A DNA stretch of 57,798 nt from an uncultured Lachnospiraceae bacterium (GTDB taxonomy: Bacteria > Bacillota > Clostridia > Lachnospirales > Lachnospiraceae), in NCBI GenBank assembly GCA_910579645.1, contig CAJTVK010000007.1, positions 1-57,798 on the forward strand, given 5' to 3'. The position numbers and the translations under genes were made by a program. A model generated the notes under the pieces. The model was not told the DNA's origin. It did no database searches and was given only the letters and a program-made list of their open reading frames with translations. Shown here one piece after another: positions 33,514 to 42,402 of the stretch. The first letter of the stretch is position 1. Each line of letters begins with the position of its first letter.

Positions 33514-34623
33514 TTACTCGGCCAAATCTTCTTCGCTGAAATATATTTCCCCGACAGCCGCCAGAATATCCTCATCCGTCACATTCAGGTCAACAATGGC
33601 TTTCCCTACCTTCTTCAGAAGGATAAATTTAATTTTCCCTGCCTCCATTTTTTTGTCCGACTTAGTCAGTCGCAGGATTTCCTCCGGACTGATCCGTTCA
33701 ACGGAAATAGGCAGATTAAAGGGGACAAACATATCCCGGATTTCATAATATTCTTCCATGCTAAGCAATTCATGCTTCCAGGAAATAAAGGCCGCGGCGA
33801 CACAGCCCAATGCCACGCATTCCCCATGATATAGTTCGAAGCCCTTTGCTTTCTCAATGGCATGGCCGATGGTATGGCCAAAATTCAGCAGTGCTCTCTC
33901 ACCTTTTTCCAAGGGATCCTTTTCCACTACCAGTTTCTTAATGGTGCTGCTCTTCATAACCATTTCTTCCAGCACTTCCGGATTGCGTTCACAGATTTCA
34001 TACATATTGTCCAACAGCCATTCGTAAAAAATATGGTCTTTGATCAGGCCATGCTTCATAATCTCCGCAAAGCCGGAAAAATACTGCCTGTCCTCCAACG
34101 TCTTCAGCACCGATACGTTCATATAGACAAGCTTCGGCATATAAAAAGCACCAACCATGTTTTTATACCCGTCAAAATCCACACCGGTTTTACCGCCGAT
34201 GCTGCTGTCCGCCTGTGCCAGAAGCGTGGTGGGGATTTGGATGAAATCTACGCCGCGCAGGTAAGTAGCCGCCGTAAAGCCGGTCACATCCCCTACCACT
34301 CCGCCGCCCAGGGCAACCAGCATATCCTTCCGGTCAAAGCCTTCCTCTATTAAAAAAGTATAAGCCTTTTTTACGGTATCCAACGTCTTGTTCGTTTCCC
34401 CCTCGGGGAAACTGAAAACCACGGCTTTCCTGCATTTGTCCCGAACTGTCTCCAAAACCTCCTGAGCATATAGCTTTTCCACGGTGGAGTCCGTAACAAT
34501 GCAGAGTTTCCGTTCCGATAAGTCCATTTCCGCCAGTTCCTCTCCCAGTCCGCTGAAATCCTGAGAGAAAACAATATCATAACATGGTTTCTTTTCATAA
34601 TTGATGGTTAATCGCTGTGCCAT
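33514..34623 (-). CDS. aroB: 3-dehydroquinate synthase
   Basis: Second enzyme of the shikimate pathway, 369 residues, NAD- and metal-dependent. GGGVVGDVTGF (about 105-115) binds NAD, and QIPTTLLAQADSSIGGKTGVD and FGHTIGHAIE with HGECVALG carry substrate and metal ligands. The ATG has GGAGG upstream. No other shikimate genes are in the window. Confidence 0.96.
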   Translation of the reverse strand: MAQRLTINYEKKPCYDIVFSQDFSGLGEELAEMDLSERKLCIVTDSTVEKLYAQEVLETVRDKCRKAVVFSFPEGETNKTLDTVKKAYTFLIEEGFDRKDMLVALGGGVVGDVTGFTAATYLRGVDFIQIPTTLLAQADSSIGGKTGVDFDGYKNMVGAFYMPKLVYMNVSVLKTLEDRQYFSGFAEIMKHGLIKDHIFYEWLLDNMYEICERNPEVLEEMVMKSSTIKKLVVEKDPLEKGERALLNFGHTIGHAIEKAKGFELYHGECVALGCVAAAFISWKHELLSMEEYYEIRDMFVPFNLPISVERISPEEILRLTKSDKKMEAGKIKFILLKKVGKAIVDLNVTDEDILAAVGEIYFSEEDLAE

Positions 34624-34664
34624 CGTAAATCCTCCTTCCGGAAATATAATCCACCCCCGCTATA

Positions 34665-34694
34665 GGCAGCTGCTTGGCCCGTTCTCGCGGGAAT
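34665..34694 (-). repeat. Dispersed structured repeat, second family, half copy
   Basis: The minus strand reads ATTCCCGCGAGAACGGGCC then AAGCAGCTGCC, matching the left half of the copy at 11702-11780 with one small indel. The right half is not recognisable. It lies in the 170-base gap between sepF and aroB. Confidence 0.5.
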
Positions 34695-34712
34695 CTGTAA
34701 ATTTCTATGCGG

Positions 34713-34738
34713 AAAAAACTTCCCCAAAAGGGAAGTTT
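34713..34738 (-). terminator. Intrinsic terminator after sepF
   Basis: On the minus strand AAACTTCCC and GGGAAGTTT form a nine-base-pair stem around TTTTG, followed by a T-rich tail. aroB therefore probably has its own promoter. Confidence 0.8.
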
Positions 34739-34795
34739 CCTGTTACTCTGAATATGCCGTATCAGAATACTATTCTATATGGCCTGATTATCCTG

Positions 34796-35299
34796 CTATT
34801 TATTAATAGGCACGTCAAAAGCACCGGAAATCAGTTCCTGAAAATCACCGGAAATATCTACGCTGGCCGGCGTGATGATAAATATATAATGCGAAATCTT
34901 TTGCAGATTACCACTGATGGCAAAACAGGAACCGGAAGTAAAATCAATGATCCTCTGGGCAACTTCCACATCCAGTCCTTCCAGATTCAGCACAACCGTC
35001 CGGTTGGCAAGCAGAGTTTCCGTAATTTCCCTTCCGTCTTCTACGGAAGTGGGCTTAATCACACAAACTTCCATCCCTGCACCAGACATTTTGCGTGGCT
35101 GCCTGTTCATAGGGGTTATTTTAGGGTTCTGTTTTCTGACCGGCTCATCCCCCTGGGTTGGTTCCTCTCTGAGGGTGGGCTGTTTTTTCGGTTGGGGCGG
35201 TTTAGGATCATCATCCGGTTCATCATAATAATCATCATCGTAATAATCATCCTCATCATTCAGTTTCATATAGTTCAAAAATTTATCCATTACACCCAT
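34796..35299 (-). CDS. sepF: Cell division protein SepF
   Basis: Membrane-binding partner that bundles FtsZ filaments, 167 residues. The N-terminal amphipathic helix MGVMDKFLNYMKL is followed by an acidic Asp/Tyr-rich and Pro-rich linker (15-75) and the globular SepF domain (about 80-165, with VVLNLEGLD and RIIDFTSGSCFAISG). Length and order are normal. It follows yggS, the usual arrangement in Firmicutes. Confidence 0.95.
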   Translation of the reverse strand: MGVMDKFLNYMKLNDEDDYYDDDYYDEPDDDPKPPQPKKQPTLREEPTQGDEPVRKQNPKITPMNRQPRKMSGAGMEVCVIKPTSVEDGREITETLLANRTVVLNLEGLDVEVAQRIIDFTSGSCFAISGNLQKISHYIFIITPASVDISGDFQELISGAFDVPINK

Positions 35300-35329
35300 T
35301 CTTCTAACTTTCTCCTTACTATATGGCGG

Positions 35330-36034
35330 CTATACCGCATCATAATGCCTTTCCCCGAATATCCCGGTTCCGACACGGACATAGGTGGCGCCTTCCTCCA
35401 CAGCCACCTCATAATCGCCGGTCATCCCCATCGACAAAACGCTCATGTTAATATTATCAATGTTTTTTTCTTTTATGTCAACAGATAAATGATACAAGTC
35501 TTCAAAGTATTGCCTGTTTTTTTCGGGATTTTCCACATAAGGCGCTATCGCCATAAGTCCCTCAACCCGGAGGGAAGGCAGCTTTGCAATTTCCCGTATC
35601 AGTTCTTCTGCTTCTTCCTTGGCGATTCCGAATTTCGTCTCTTCCCGGGCGATATTGACTTCCACCAATATATGCGCCGTAATGCCTTTTTTTCCCGCTT
35701 CTTTGCTGATTTCCTCTGCCAGCCGCAAAGAATCCACGCTGTGGATTAAATATGCCTTGTCCACTATATATTTCACTTTATTCCTTTGTAGATGCCCAAT
35801 CATATGCCATTTAATATCTTTGGGCAGCTGTCCGTACTTTTCTGCCAATTCCTGTACCTTATTTTCCCCGAAATGACGGCAGCCGCAGTCATATGCCTCC
35901 TGCAGCATGGCTACAGGCTTCGTCTTGCTGACCGCAATCAGAGTCACCTCTTGGCTATCCCGCCCGGCCCTTACGCATGCTTCTCTTATGTTTGCTTCCG
36001 TCTGACGGATATTTTCCCTTATCTGTCCGGCCAT
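35330..36034 (-). CDS. YggS/YlmE-family PLP homeostasis protein
   Basis: Single-domain PLP-binding barrel protein of 234 residues. The lysine that carries PLP is in LIAVSKTKP (about 36). HMIGHLQRNKVKYI and the closing segment SMGMTGDYEVAVEEGATYVRVGTGIFG are family signatures. It controls vitamin B6 balance rather than catalysing a known reaction. AAAGGAG precedes the ATG, and it lies just upstream of sepF. Confidence 0.95.
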   Translation of the reverse strand: MAGQIRENIRQTEANIREACVRAGRDSQEVTLIAVSKTKPVAMLQEAYDCGCRHFGENKVQELAEKYGQLPKDIKWHMIGHLQRNKVKYIVDKAYLIHSVDSLRLAEEISKEAGKKGITAHILVEVNIAREETKFGIAKEEAEELIREIAKLPSLRVEGLMAIAPYVENPEKNRQYFEDLYHLSVDIKEKNIDNINMSVLSMGMTGDYEVAVEEGATYVRVGTGIFGERHYDAV

Positions 36035-36058
36035 GATATCAGCTCCTTTACTTATCCG

Positions 36059-37456
36059 TTATTCATAAATCAGTTCGTCTTCACTGACTGTAGAGGCATC
36101 CAGCACAATATAATCATACACATTCAGGCCGTATGCGGTATTGGACTGAACAATGGAATACTCATCATTGTTGTATAAGATATTGACCTGCTTAAAATCC
36201 GCATATCCCTTATTGATATTATAAACCCCAATCAGGCTGTCCATCTTGCTGACCGCATATTTTTCCGCAGAATCCGGCTTTATAAGGTAATCACCGATTC
36301 TGAGCGAAGCATCATCCAAATAATATTCCTCATCGGTTTCATTGTAAATCGTCGTTTCCACGAATTCGGTGGAAGGAGTGCCGTCCTCCAGGTAAATTTC
36401 CCTTAAAACCCCGTAATTGCTGCTGTTTCCGCCTTTTGTCACATATCCCTTCGGCACGATGAAAAAGTCCTTTTCCACAATGGATGAATTCGGTATCTTC
36501 AGCCCCGTCTCATCTTCCAAAATCAATTCAATATCCACAAAACGGTCATTGCAGAAAGTAATCATGGAATTCGTAAAAGTCAGCTTGGCAAAAATGTCCC
36601 CCTCCGGATTGGTGAAGGATTCTACCAGCCCCCAGGAAGTTTCCTGATTCTTCAGGAAACGTACCCGCACATATTCCGCCTCGAGCAATTGCTGCTCCCT
36701 TTCCTTGTCCACTTGGATGACCAATGACCAGTCTTCATTGGTGGACAGTTTATAAACAGGGTCTCCGACTCCGATCAGGGCATTGCCTAGGAACTGCTCT
36801 TTCTCGTAATTTTTGGAATCCATCAAAGCGGCCGTCATGTCTTCCAGCTTCAATTCCTCATAGCCGTCCCTGGAGTATATGACAATCCCGGCCAAGGGTG
36901 CCATACACTGCTTTACCAGCCCGGCAAAACCGGAAGCCTGAACGGAATCAATGCTGTCCAGTATGTTATAGTTGGACAGCTTCAGCACCATTCCTTCCAT
37001 ATTATATTTAAAATCATATACATTGGAAAAATTTTTGCAGTCAAAGCTATTGGCAAAACTCACAATCTCTGTTTTCAGTTCATTCAAATCCGTTTCCGAC
37101 AAAGTATTCTCCCCGCTGGAATCCGCAGTGATATAGTCTGCCAGTTTCCCCGATTCATCCACGGCATATACCAAATCCCCCACGGCTACCTTAGAGCCCT
37201 CCCTTGCAAAATAGTTGGCATAACCGGCATCCGTGGCTTCTATGACGGTCTCGTCGCGCAATGCCACTGCTTTATATATATTGTTGGTAGACAATGCGCC
37301 GGCTGTCACTTCATACCAGACGATATGCCTGGAGGTGAAATACATAAAGACACAGATAATGATATAAACGAATATGACCGCAAAAATAACCATTCCGATA
37401 TTCAGGTTCAGCGGTTTCCTATATTTGGTTATTTTATTGGGATTCTGATTAGCCAA
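36059..37456 (-). CDS. HlyD-like membrane protein of the sepF cluster
   Basis: Protein of 465 residues with a short basic N-terminus, one membrane span (about 20-42) and a long extracellular part. A biotinyl-lipoyl-like hairpin (about 60-110) resembles HlyD/RND adaptor proteins. No transporter gene is adjacent, and proteins of this kind occur beside yggS and sepF in Clostridia, so a role at the septum or in envelope assembly is possible but unproven. The start is TTG with AGGAGG eight bases upstream. Confidence 0.75.
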   Translation of the reverse strand: MANQNPNKITKYRKPLNLNIGMVIFAVIFVYIIICVFMYFTSRHIVWYEVTAGALSTNNIYKAVALRDETVIEATDAGYANYFAREGSKVAVGDLVYAVDESGKLADYITADSSGENTLSETDLNELKTEIVSFANSFDCKNFSNVYDFKYNMEGMVLKLSNYNILDSIDSVQASGFAGLVKQCMAPLAGIVIYSRDGYEELKLEDMTAALMDSKNYEKEQFLGNALIGVGDPVYKLSTNEDWSLVIQVDKEREQQLLEAEYVRVRFLKNQETSWGLVESFTNPEGDIFAKLTFTNSMITFCNDRFVDIELILEDETGLKIPNSSIVEKDFFIVPKGYVTKGGNSSNYGVLREIYLEDGTPSTEFVETTIYNETDEEYYLDDASLRIGDYLIKPDSAEKYAVSKMDSLIGVYNINKGYADFKQVNILYNNDEYSIVQSNTAYGLNVYDYIVLDASTVSEDELIYE

Positions 37457-37533
37457 TACAAAAAACCTCCTGCTGTCAGTAAGAAAGACCCCGGCTGCAT
37501 CCGAGGCCTTTTCTTCCTTTATCCGTTCCTATC

Positions 37534-37953
37534 TTAAAGAGACACAACTATTTTTGATTTCAGGTCGTCGGGCAGTTCCGTTTCATCCAAGGATATGCTC
37601 AAGATGAAATCAATTCCAAATGATTCTCCAATTTTCTCTAATTTGGCAATAACCGGTGTGATATCCCCGTCTTCCAAACAGGCAATTTTCAAAAAACTGT
37701 CAAAATACATCTGCTGCAAATCATGGTCTTGGGAAATAATCCCACAGATGAAGCCTAAAAATTCATCGCTGTTTGTGATTAAGTAATCAGATACATTAAT
37801 CAGCCTTACTTTGTTGTTCAGTTCAAACATATGCTTCGTGCTTTTATCCAAGTATGTAATATTTCCTGATGCGGTTTTTACTTCCTCATTTACTTTATCC
37901 AGTAAATGCTTCGTCTTTCCTTTTCCCTTTTTGCCTGCTATTAATTGAACCAT
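37534..37953 (-). CDS. Small P-loop protein, unknown function
   Basis: Cytoplasmic protein of 139 residues with a Walker-A-like loop GKKGKGKTKHLL at 7-18. No second domain or membrane segment is seen. Automated tools may name it a twitching-motility-type ATPase, but nothing else supports this. GGAGGG precedes the ATG. Confidence 0.65.
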   Translation of the reverse strand: MVQLIAGKKGKGKTKHLLDKVNEEVKTASGNITYLDKSTKHMFELNNKVRLINVSDYLITNSDEFLGFICGIISQDHDLQQMYFDSFLKIACLEDGDITPVIAKLEKIGESFGIDFILSISLDETELPDDLKSKIVVSL

Positions 37954-38035
37954 TGGTGAACCCTCCTAAAGTAAATTCGGCCCCAAAATTTTGGCCTACC
38001 TTCATTATAGTTTATATTATCTTAAAAAACAACTG

Positions 38036-39022
38036 TTAATTCTTGATTTCCTCCAATAAATCTGTCATCCCGCCATACAGCGTTTCCCTGCTTTCGGAGC
38101 GGAGTATAACGGAAATATAAGACTTTCCTGCCGAGTCCCTGGACAGGAGAATGAGGCAGCGTCCTGCCGCATTGGTAGTTCCTGTCTTTCCTCCGATTAC
38201 GGTAATTGACTCCGGTATATCCTGCCCCTGAAGATACAGATTGGAATTGTTGACCGAAAGCTCTATCTCATTCCCTTCCCTGTTGTGATAAACGGTGGTA
38301 TAGCTGGGCATGCGGATAATTTCATTGATCAGGTCATATTTTACCGCTTCATTGAAAATCAGGTACATATCATAAGCCGTCACATAATGATTCTCTGCCG
38401 TCAGCCCATGAGGGTTGACAAAATTGCAGTTCGTCGCCCCGAGCGCCAAAGCCTCCTTGTTCATCAGTTCGCAGAATCCCTCCACCGAACCGCCGATTCC
38501 TTCCGCAATCATCACTGCGGCATCATTGGCCGAATTAATGAGAAGCACATGGAGGGCCTGCGTCAGCGTCATCTGATCCCCTTCTTTCAGGCCGCACAGC
38601 TGAGCACCTGACTCCGTGATTTTTACATTGGCCGACGCGGTGAGCATCATTTCCGGAGAACCGTATTTTAAGGCTACCAAAGCCGTCATTATTTTCGTAA
38701 GGCTAGCCGGTGCCAGTTTTTCGTGTACGTTTTTCGCATATATGGTTTTGTTATTGTCCAGGCAGAACAGCGCCGCCGAACTGGCCTGCGACATATCCAC
38801 ATCCGTGCCCGCCGTCACATCCTTGTCCACCACGCATAAATCCTTGGCAAACGGTTCCGCCATGTCATCGCTTTCGGCCGGGGAATCCAAACGGTAACTG
38901 CTTACCGGATAATCCGGGGAATATGCCATTTCATAAGTTCCGTCCCCGCAGCCTGTCAGGACGCAGCCCGCCAGAAGTGCGCCTAAGACAAGGCACGGGA
39001 TATTATTATTTATACATTTCAC
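38036..39022 (-). CDS. D-alanyl-D-alanine carboxypeptidase lipoprotein (PBP5/DacF type)
   Basis: Penicillin-binding protein of 328 residues that trims the terminal D-Ala of peptidoglycan stem peptides. A lipoprotein signal ends in LTGC, unusual for PBP5 proteins, which are mostly held by a C-terminal helix. Catalytic motifs are SLTK (SxxK), SAN (SxN) and KTGT. The start GTG lies inside the end of mgsA with a 17-base overlap, so expression is coupled. Confidence 0.87.
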   Translation of the reverse strand: MKCINNNIPCLVLGALLAGCVLTGCGDGTYEMAYSPDYPVSSYRLDSPAESDDMAEPFAKDLCVVDKDVTAGTDVDMSQASSAALFCLDNNKTIYAKNVHEKLAPASLTKIMTALVALKYGSPEMMLTASANVKITESGAQLCGLKEGDQMTLTQALHVLLINSANDAAVMIAEGIGGSVEGFCELMNKEALALGATNCNFVNPHGLTAENHYVTAYDMYLIFNEAVKYDLINEIIRMPSYTTVYHNREGNEIELSVNNSNLYLQGQDIPESITVIGGKTGTTNAAGRCLILLSRDSAGKSYISVILRSESRETLYGGMTDLLEEIKN

Positions 39023-39407
39023 GCCACTCTAAGTCCCCTCTGTCCAGAGATTTTATCAATAGTTCCGCTGATGCAAGATTCGTCGCTAAAGGAATATTGT
39101 ACATATCGCATAAACGCATCACATTGTTTACGCCCGGTTCCTGTAGCTTTGGGGCAAGCGGATCCTGCAGGAAGATGACCAAATCAATATCATTGGATTC
39201 AATCTGCGCGCATAATTGCTGTTCCCCTCCCAAATGCCCGGCAAGATATTTATAAATGGTTAAATTGGTCACCTCTTCGATCAGTCTTCCTGTTGTCCCT
39301 GTGGCAAATAATGAATTCTTGCTCAGAATTCCTTTGTAGGCAATGCAGAAGTTCTGCATCAGCTTTTTTTTGGCATCATGTGCAATCAGTGCAATATTCA
39401 TTGTCAT
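39006..39407 (-). CDS. mgsA: Methylglyoxal synthase
   Basis: Converts dihydroxyacetone phosphate to methylglyoxal and phosphate, relieving sugar-phosphate stress. The 133-residue length is typical. ALIAHDAKK near the N-terminus, ATGTTG, the phosphate-binding LAGHLGGEQQ and FLQDPLAPK are all family motifs. Its neighbours are wall-synthesis genes, with no clear metabolic link. Confidence 0.96.
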   Translation of the reverse strand: MTMNIALIAHDAKKKLMQNFCIAYKGILSKNSLFATGTTGRLIEEVTNLTIYKYLAGHLGGEQQLCAQIESNDIDLVIFLQDPLAPKLQEPGVNNVMRLCDMYNIPLATNLASAELLIKSLDRGDLEWREMYK

Positions 39408-39419
39408 ACCCTCTCTTAT

Positions 39420-40532
39420 CTAGTAATATTTTTTGCATTGCAGCCCAACATTCAGTACGAAACCGATTCCAATATAAAGACTTACCAGAGAGGTCAGCCC
39501 GTAGCTGACAAAGGGAAGCGTCACTCCGGTATTCGGAAGCAGCATCGTCGTGACCCCGATATTTAAAAAGCCCTGAAACCCAATAAGCCCTGCCATGCCT
39601 GCCGCAATGATGCTTCCGGCCAAATCTTTTGCCTTATGAGCGATAACAAGGCATTCTAACGTAATCAGCATCAGAAGGATAATGACCGTGCAGGCACCGA
39701 TAAATCCGAATTCCTCCCCTATGACCGCAAAGATAAAATCGGTCTGCGGCTCCGAAATGAAATTGCCGTTTTTTACGGAACTTATTTCATTCGTATTATA
39801 CCCCTTCCCATGCAGCTGCCCGGAACCGATAGCCATGATGGAATTCAGCTGTTGGTATGCCTCGGCAGTGGCATACTGTTCCGGATTCAGGAAAGCAAGG
39901 ATACGCGTCTGCTGATAATCTTTAATCAGCGTCTGATCCGGCTGTATGATAATGCCGAAAAGGATAATTGCCGTAGGGATAAATACTGCCAGTACGCCTG
40001 CCACCAATTTCCAGCTGATGCCGCCCACAAACATTATCACACAGAATACAACAGCAACCAAAATCGTTGTGGACAGGTTGGGCTGTTTGTATATTAAATA
40101 GAGCGACGGCAGCACGAAACTGCAGCATAGTGCAATATACTTAAAGGTATTCAGCTTCTCCCTATGTTTCATTATAAACTGTGCATAAAAGAGAATCAAC
40201 ATTATTTTTGCAATTTCTGACGGTTGAAAGCGGATTCCGAATAAAGTAATCCAGCGCTGGGCATTATTGGAAGATTCCCCGAACTGATATACCAAAAGGA
40301 GAAGCCCGATATTGCCGATATAGAAAAGCCAGTACAGCTTTAAGAGCACGGAATAGTCAAACAGCGAAATAACAATCATCAGAAAAGACCCGAAGATAAA
40401 CCCGGCCATCTGTGTACGCTGCAGCGATTCGTCGGCAGCGCTGCCGACGGCAAAGATGCCGATGACCGTAAGCGCTGCCACCAATATAATCAATTTAAAG
40501 TCATAATCCCGTACTCTGTATTGCCTTAACAT
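39420..40532 (-). CDS. rodA: Rod-shape SEDS glycosyltransferase RodA
   Basis: Polytopic membrane protein of 370 residues with about ten spans, SEDS family. It polymerises peptidoglycan glycan strands together with PBP2. Conserved segments include LFGIRFQPSEIAKI, the GSGQLHGKG loop, and the closing GVTLPFVSYGLTSLV. The presence of mreB, mreC, mreD, PBP2 and min genes on the same strand assigns it to RodA and not to FtsW or SpoVE. Confidence 0.92.
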   Translation of the reverse strand: MLRQYRVRDYDFKLIILVAALTVIGIFAVGSAADESLQRTQMAGFIFGSFLMIVISLFDYSVLLKLYWLFYIGNIGLLLLVYQFGESSNNAQRWITLFGIRFQPSEIAKIMLILFYAQFIMKHREKLNTFKYIALCCSFVLPSLYLIYKQPNLSTTILVAVVFCVIMFVGGISWKLVAGVLAVFIPTAIILFGIIIQPDQTLIKDYQQTRILAFLNPEQYATAEAYQQLNSIMAIGSGQLHGKGYNTNEISSVKNGNFISEPQTDFIFAVIGEEFGFIGACTVIILLMLITLECLVIAHKAKDLAGSIIAAGMAGLIGFQGFLNIGVTTMLLPNTGVTLPFVSYGLTSLVSLYIGIGFVLNVGLQCKKYY

Positions 40533-40559
40533 TTTTTATCCTTTCATCATCGTCCGTAA

Positions 40560-40826
40560 TTACAGTTTATGTAAATCCAGTATGGGAATATTTGCATACA
40601 AGGCAGGGGTTTTCCCCAGTCCCTTCGTGCTTGTTTTCGTAATCTGGATTTCCATGCTCTGCGCATCAATCTTCATGTACTTTGAAATCACTTTCGCAAT
40701 ATCCGTTTTTATCATTTCCATCATTTCCGGCGAACAGTTCACCCGATCGGATATCAGCAGGATTTTCAGCCTGTCTTTTGCAATTTCTTTGGAACTTTTC
40801 CTTCTCAAAAAATTTCCCAATCCCAT
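40560..40826 (-). CDS. minE: Cell division topological specificity factor MinE
   Basis: Small protein of 88 residues. The N-terminal part holds the MinD-interacting helix and the C-terminal part the dimerisation domain (about 35-85, with DIAKVISKYMKID). Presence of MinE with MinCD means the organism uses an oscillating Min system. It lies 16 bases after minD. Confidence 0.94.
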   Translation of the reverse strand: MGLGNFLRRKSSKEIAKDRLKILLISDRVNCSPEMMEMIKTDIAKVISKYMKIDAQSMEIQITKTSTKGLGKTPALYANIPILDLHKL

Positions 40827-40842
40827 AACCGAAGCCTCCCCT

Positions 40843-41634
40843 CTAATTTTTGTGGAATATGCCTGTCACCCTTGTCCAAAAAGATATGGTACGTTCAAAG
40901 TCGATGAAAGGTATTTCTTTTCCCAGTACCCGCTCGCAGATATTCTGGTATGCCCTGCCTGCCATAGTGCTGTTTCCCACAAGAGGTTCGCCCTGGTTTG
41001 TTGCAATTACTACATTTTCGTCATCCGGCACTACGCCGATCAGCGGAATGGATAAAATATCCACCACATCCGATGCCGTCATCATTTCCCCCCGTTTGAC
41101 CATATCATAGCGCAGACGGTTAATGATAAGGTCAATTTTCTTAAACTCATTTGCCTCCAGCAGCCCGATGATCCGGTCCGCATCCCGTATGGCGGATACT
41201 TCCGGCGTAGTGACCACCAACGCATGATCCGCGCCTGCGATGGCATTCTGGAAGCCTTGTTCGATTCCTGCCGGACAGTCCAGGATTATGTAATCGAACT
41301 GTTCTTTCAGCTGCTGAATCATTTTTACCATTTGCGGCGGCGTCACCGCCGACTTGTCCCTAGTCTGTGCGGAAGGCATCAGATACAGGCTCTGATGACG
41401 CTTGTCCTTAATCAATGCCTGCTTCACCCGGCACTTCCCTTCTATCACGTCCACCAGATTGTAAACAATCCGGTTCTCCAGCCCCATGACCACGTCCAGG
41501 TTTCTGAGGCCGATATCCGTGTCGATCAGAACCACGCTTTTTCCCATTGCTGCTAAACCGGTACCAACGTTTGCGGTAGTAGTGGTTTTGCCTACCCCGC
41601 CTTTCCCTGATGTGACGACAATTACTTCACTCAT
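40843..41634 (-). CDS. minD: Septum site-determining ATPase MinD
   Basis: Membrane-associated ATPase of 263 residues. The deviant Walker A motif GKGGVGKTTT is at 10-19. The C-terminal amphipathic targeting helix is visible as FWTRVTGIFHKN. It recruits MinC to the membrane and cycles with MinE. Confidence 0.97.
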   Translation of the reverse strand: MSEVIVVTSGKGGVGKTTTTANVGTGLAAMGKSVVLIDTDIGLRNLDVVMGLENRIVYNLVDVIEGKCRVKQALIKDKRHQSLYLMPSAQTRDKSAVTPPQMVKMIQQLKEQFDYIILDCPAGIEQGFQNAIAGADHALVVTTPEVSAIRDADRIIGLLEANEFKKIDLIINRLRYDMVKRGEMMTASDVVDILSIPLIGVVPDDENVVIATNQGEPLVGNSTMAGRAYQNICERVLGKEIPFIDFERTISFWTRVTGIFHKN

Positions 41635-41697
41635 ATACTTACCTCCTGATGAATTTCATTCATTCTGCGAATTGTTTGCCGTCCCCTGAAAAGTTGC

Positions 41698-42375
41698 CTA
41701 TAATGGCAGGTCATTCAGTAATTCTTTGGTAATGGGTTCCATCACAACCTTATTATCTTTCACGTATGCTATTTTCGGCTGTACTTTTGGCCTGATTGAC
41801 CACTTCATCGGTTTGGAAGCTTTATATTTGAAATCACCGATCTGTAATCTTTCCGGTGACATTTCAAGCGCTGCCACATAATGTCCGTCGCTGCCGTTCC
41901 CGCCGGCGTAAGCCTTTCCGAACAGCCCGCCGAGGATGACAATGTCCTTCGTGGAAATAATGGCGCTGCCCGGGTAGACATCGCCAAGGACGACGATGCT
42001 GGACTCGGTCTCCAGAATCTGGCCGTTCTTCAGCGTCCCGCGGTAAAACTGCCCGTCATTCCCTTCTTCCTTATTGCGGTATTCCAGCTGCTGTATGGCT
42101 TTCAGGTAATTCTGGTTGGTTTCTTCATCTTTCCCTACCAGACAGACAATATGTAAATCGGAATTTTCGCAGATGACATTCAGTATCATCCGCTCCTCTT
42201 CTTCCGAAAGCGGCCGTCCCTCAAGGGAAATGGCCATTTTGGCGTTTTTAAAGAAATTGCCGGATTCCCGGAATTTGAAGGCCACTTCCTCAAGCAGCTC
42301 TTCAAAGGGAATCTCACTGTTTAAGTAAACGGAAATCCCGTTCTGGAAACTTTTTATGATAACCATATTTTTCAT
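41698..42375 (-). CDS. minC: Septum site-determining inhibitor MinC
   Basis: FtsZ polymerisation inhibitor of 225 residues. An N-terminal domain (about 1-105) is followed by the C-terminal beta-helix (about 115-215) with GDVYPGSAIISTKDIVILGGLFGKAYAGG, which binds MinD. AAAGGAG precedes the ATG. It lies between the PBP2 gene and minD, so shape and division-site genes share one transcription unit. Confidence 0.95.
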   Translation of the reverse strand: MKNMVIIKSFQNGISVYLNSEIPFEELLEEVAFKFRESGNFFKNAKMAISLEGRPLSEEEERMILNVICENSDLHIVCLVGKDEETNQNYLKAIQQLEYRNKEEGNDGQFYRGTLKNGQILETESSIVVLGDVYPGSAIISTKDIVILGGLFGKAYAGGNGSDGHYVAALEMSPERLQIGDFKYKASKPMKWSIRPKVQPKIAYVKDNKVVMEPITKELLNDLPL

Positions 42376-42402
42376 GGGTATTTACTCCTTTTCCGCGGCA
42401 TG

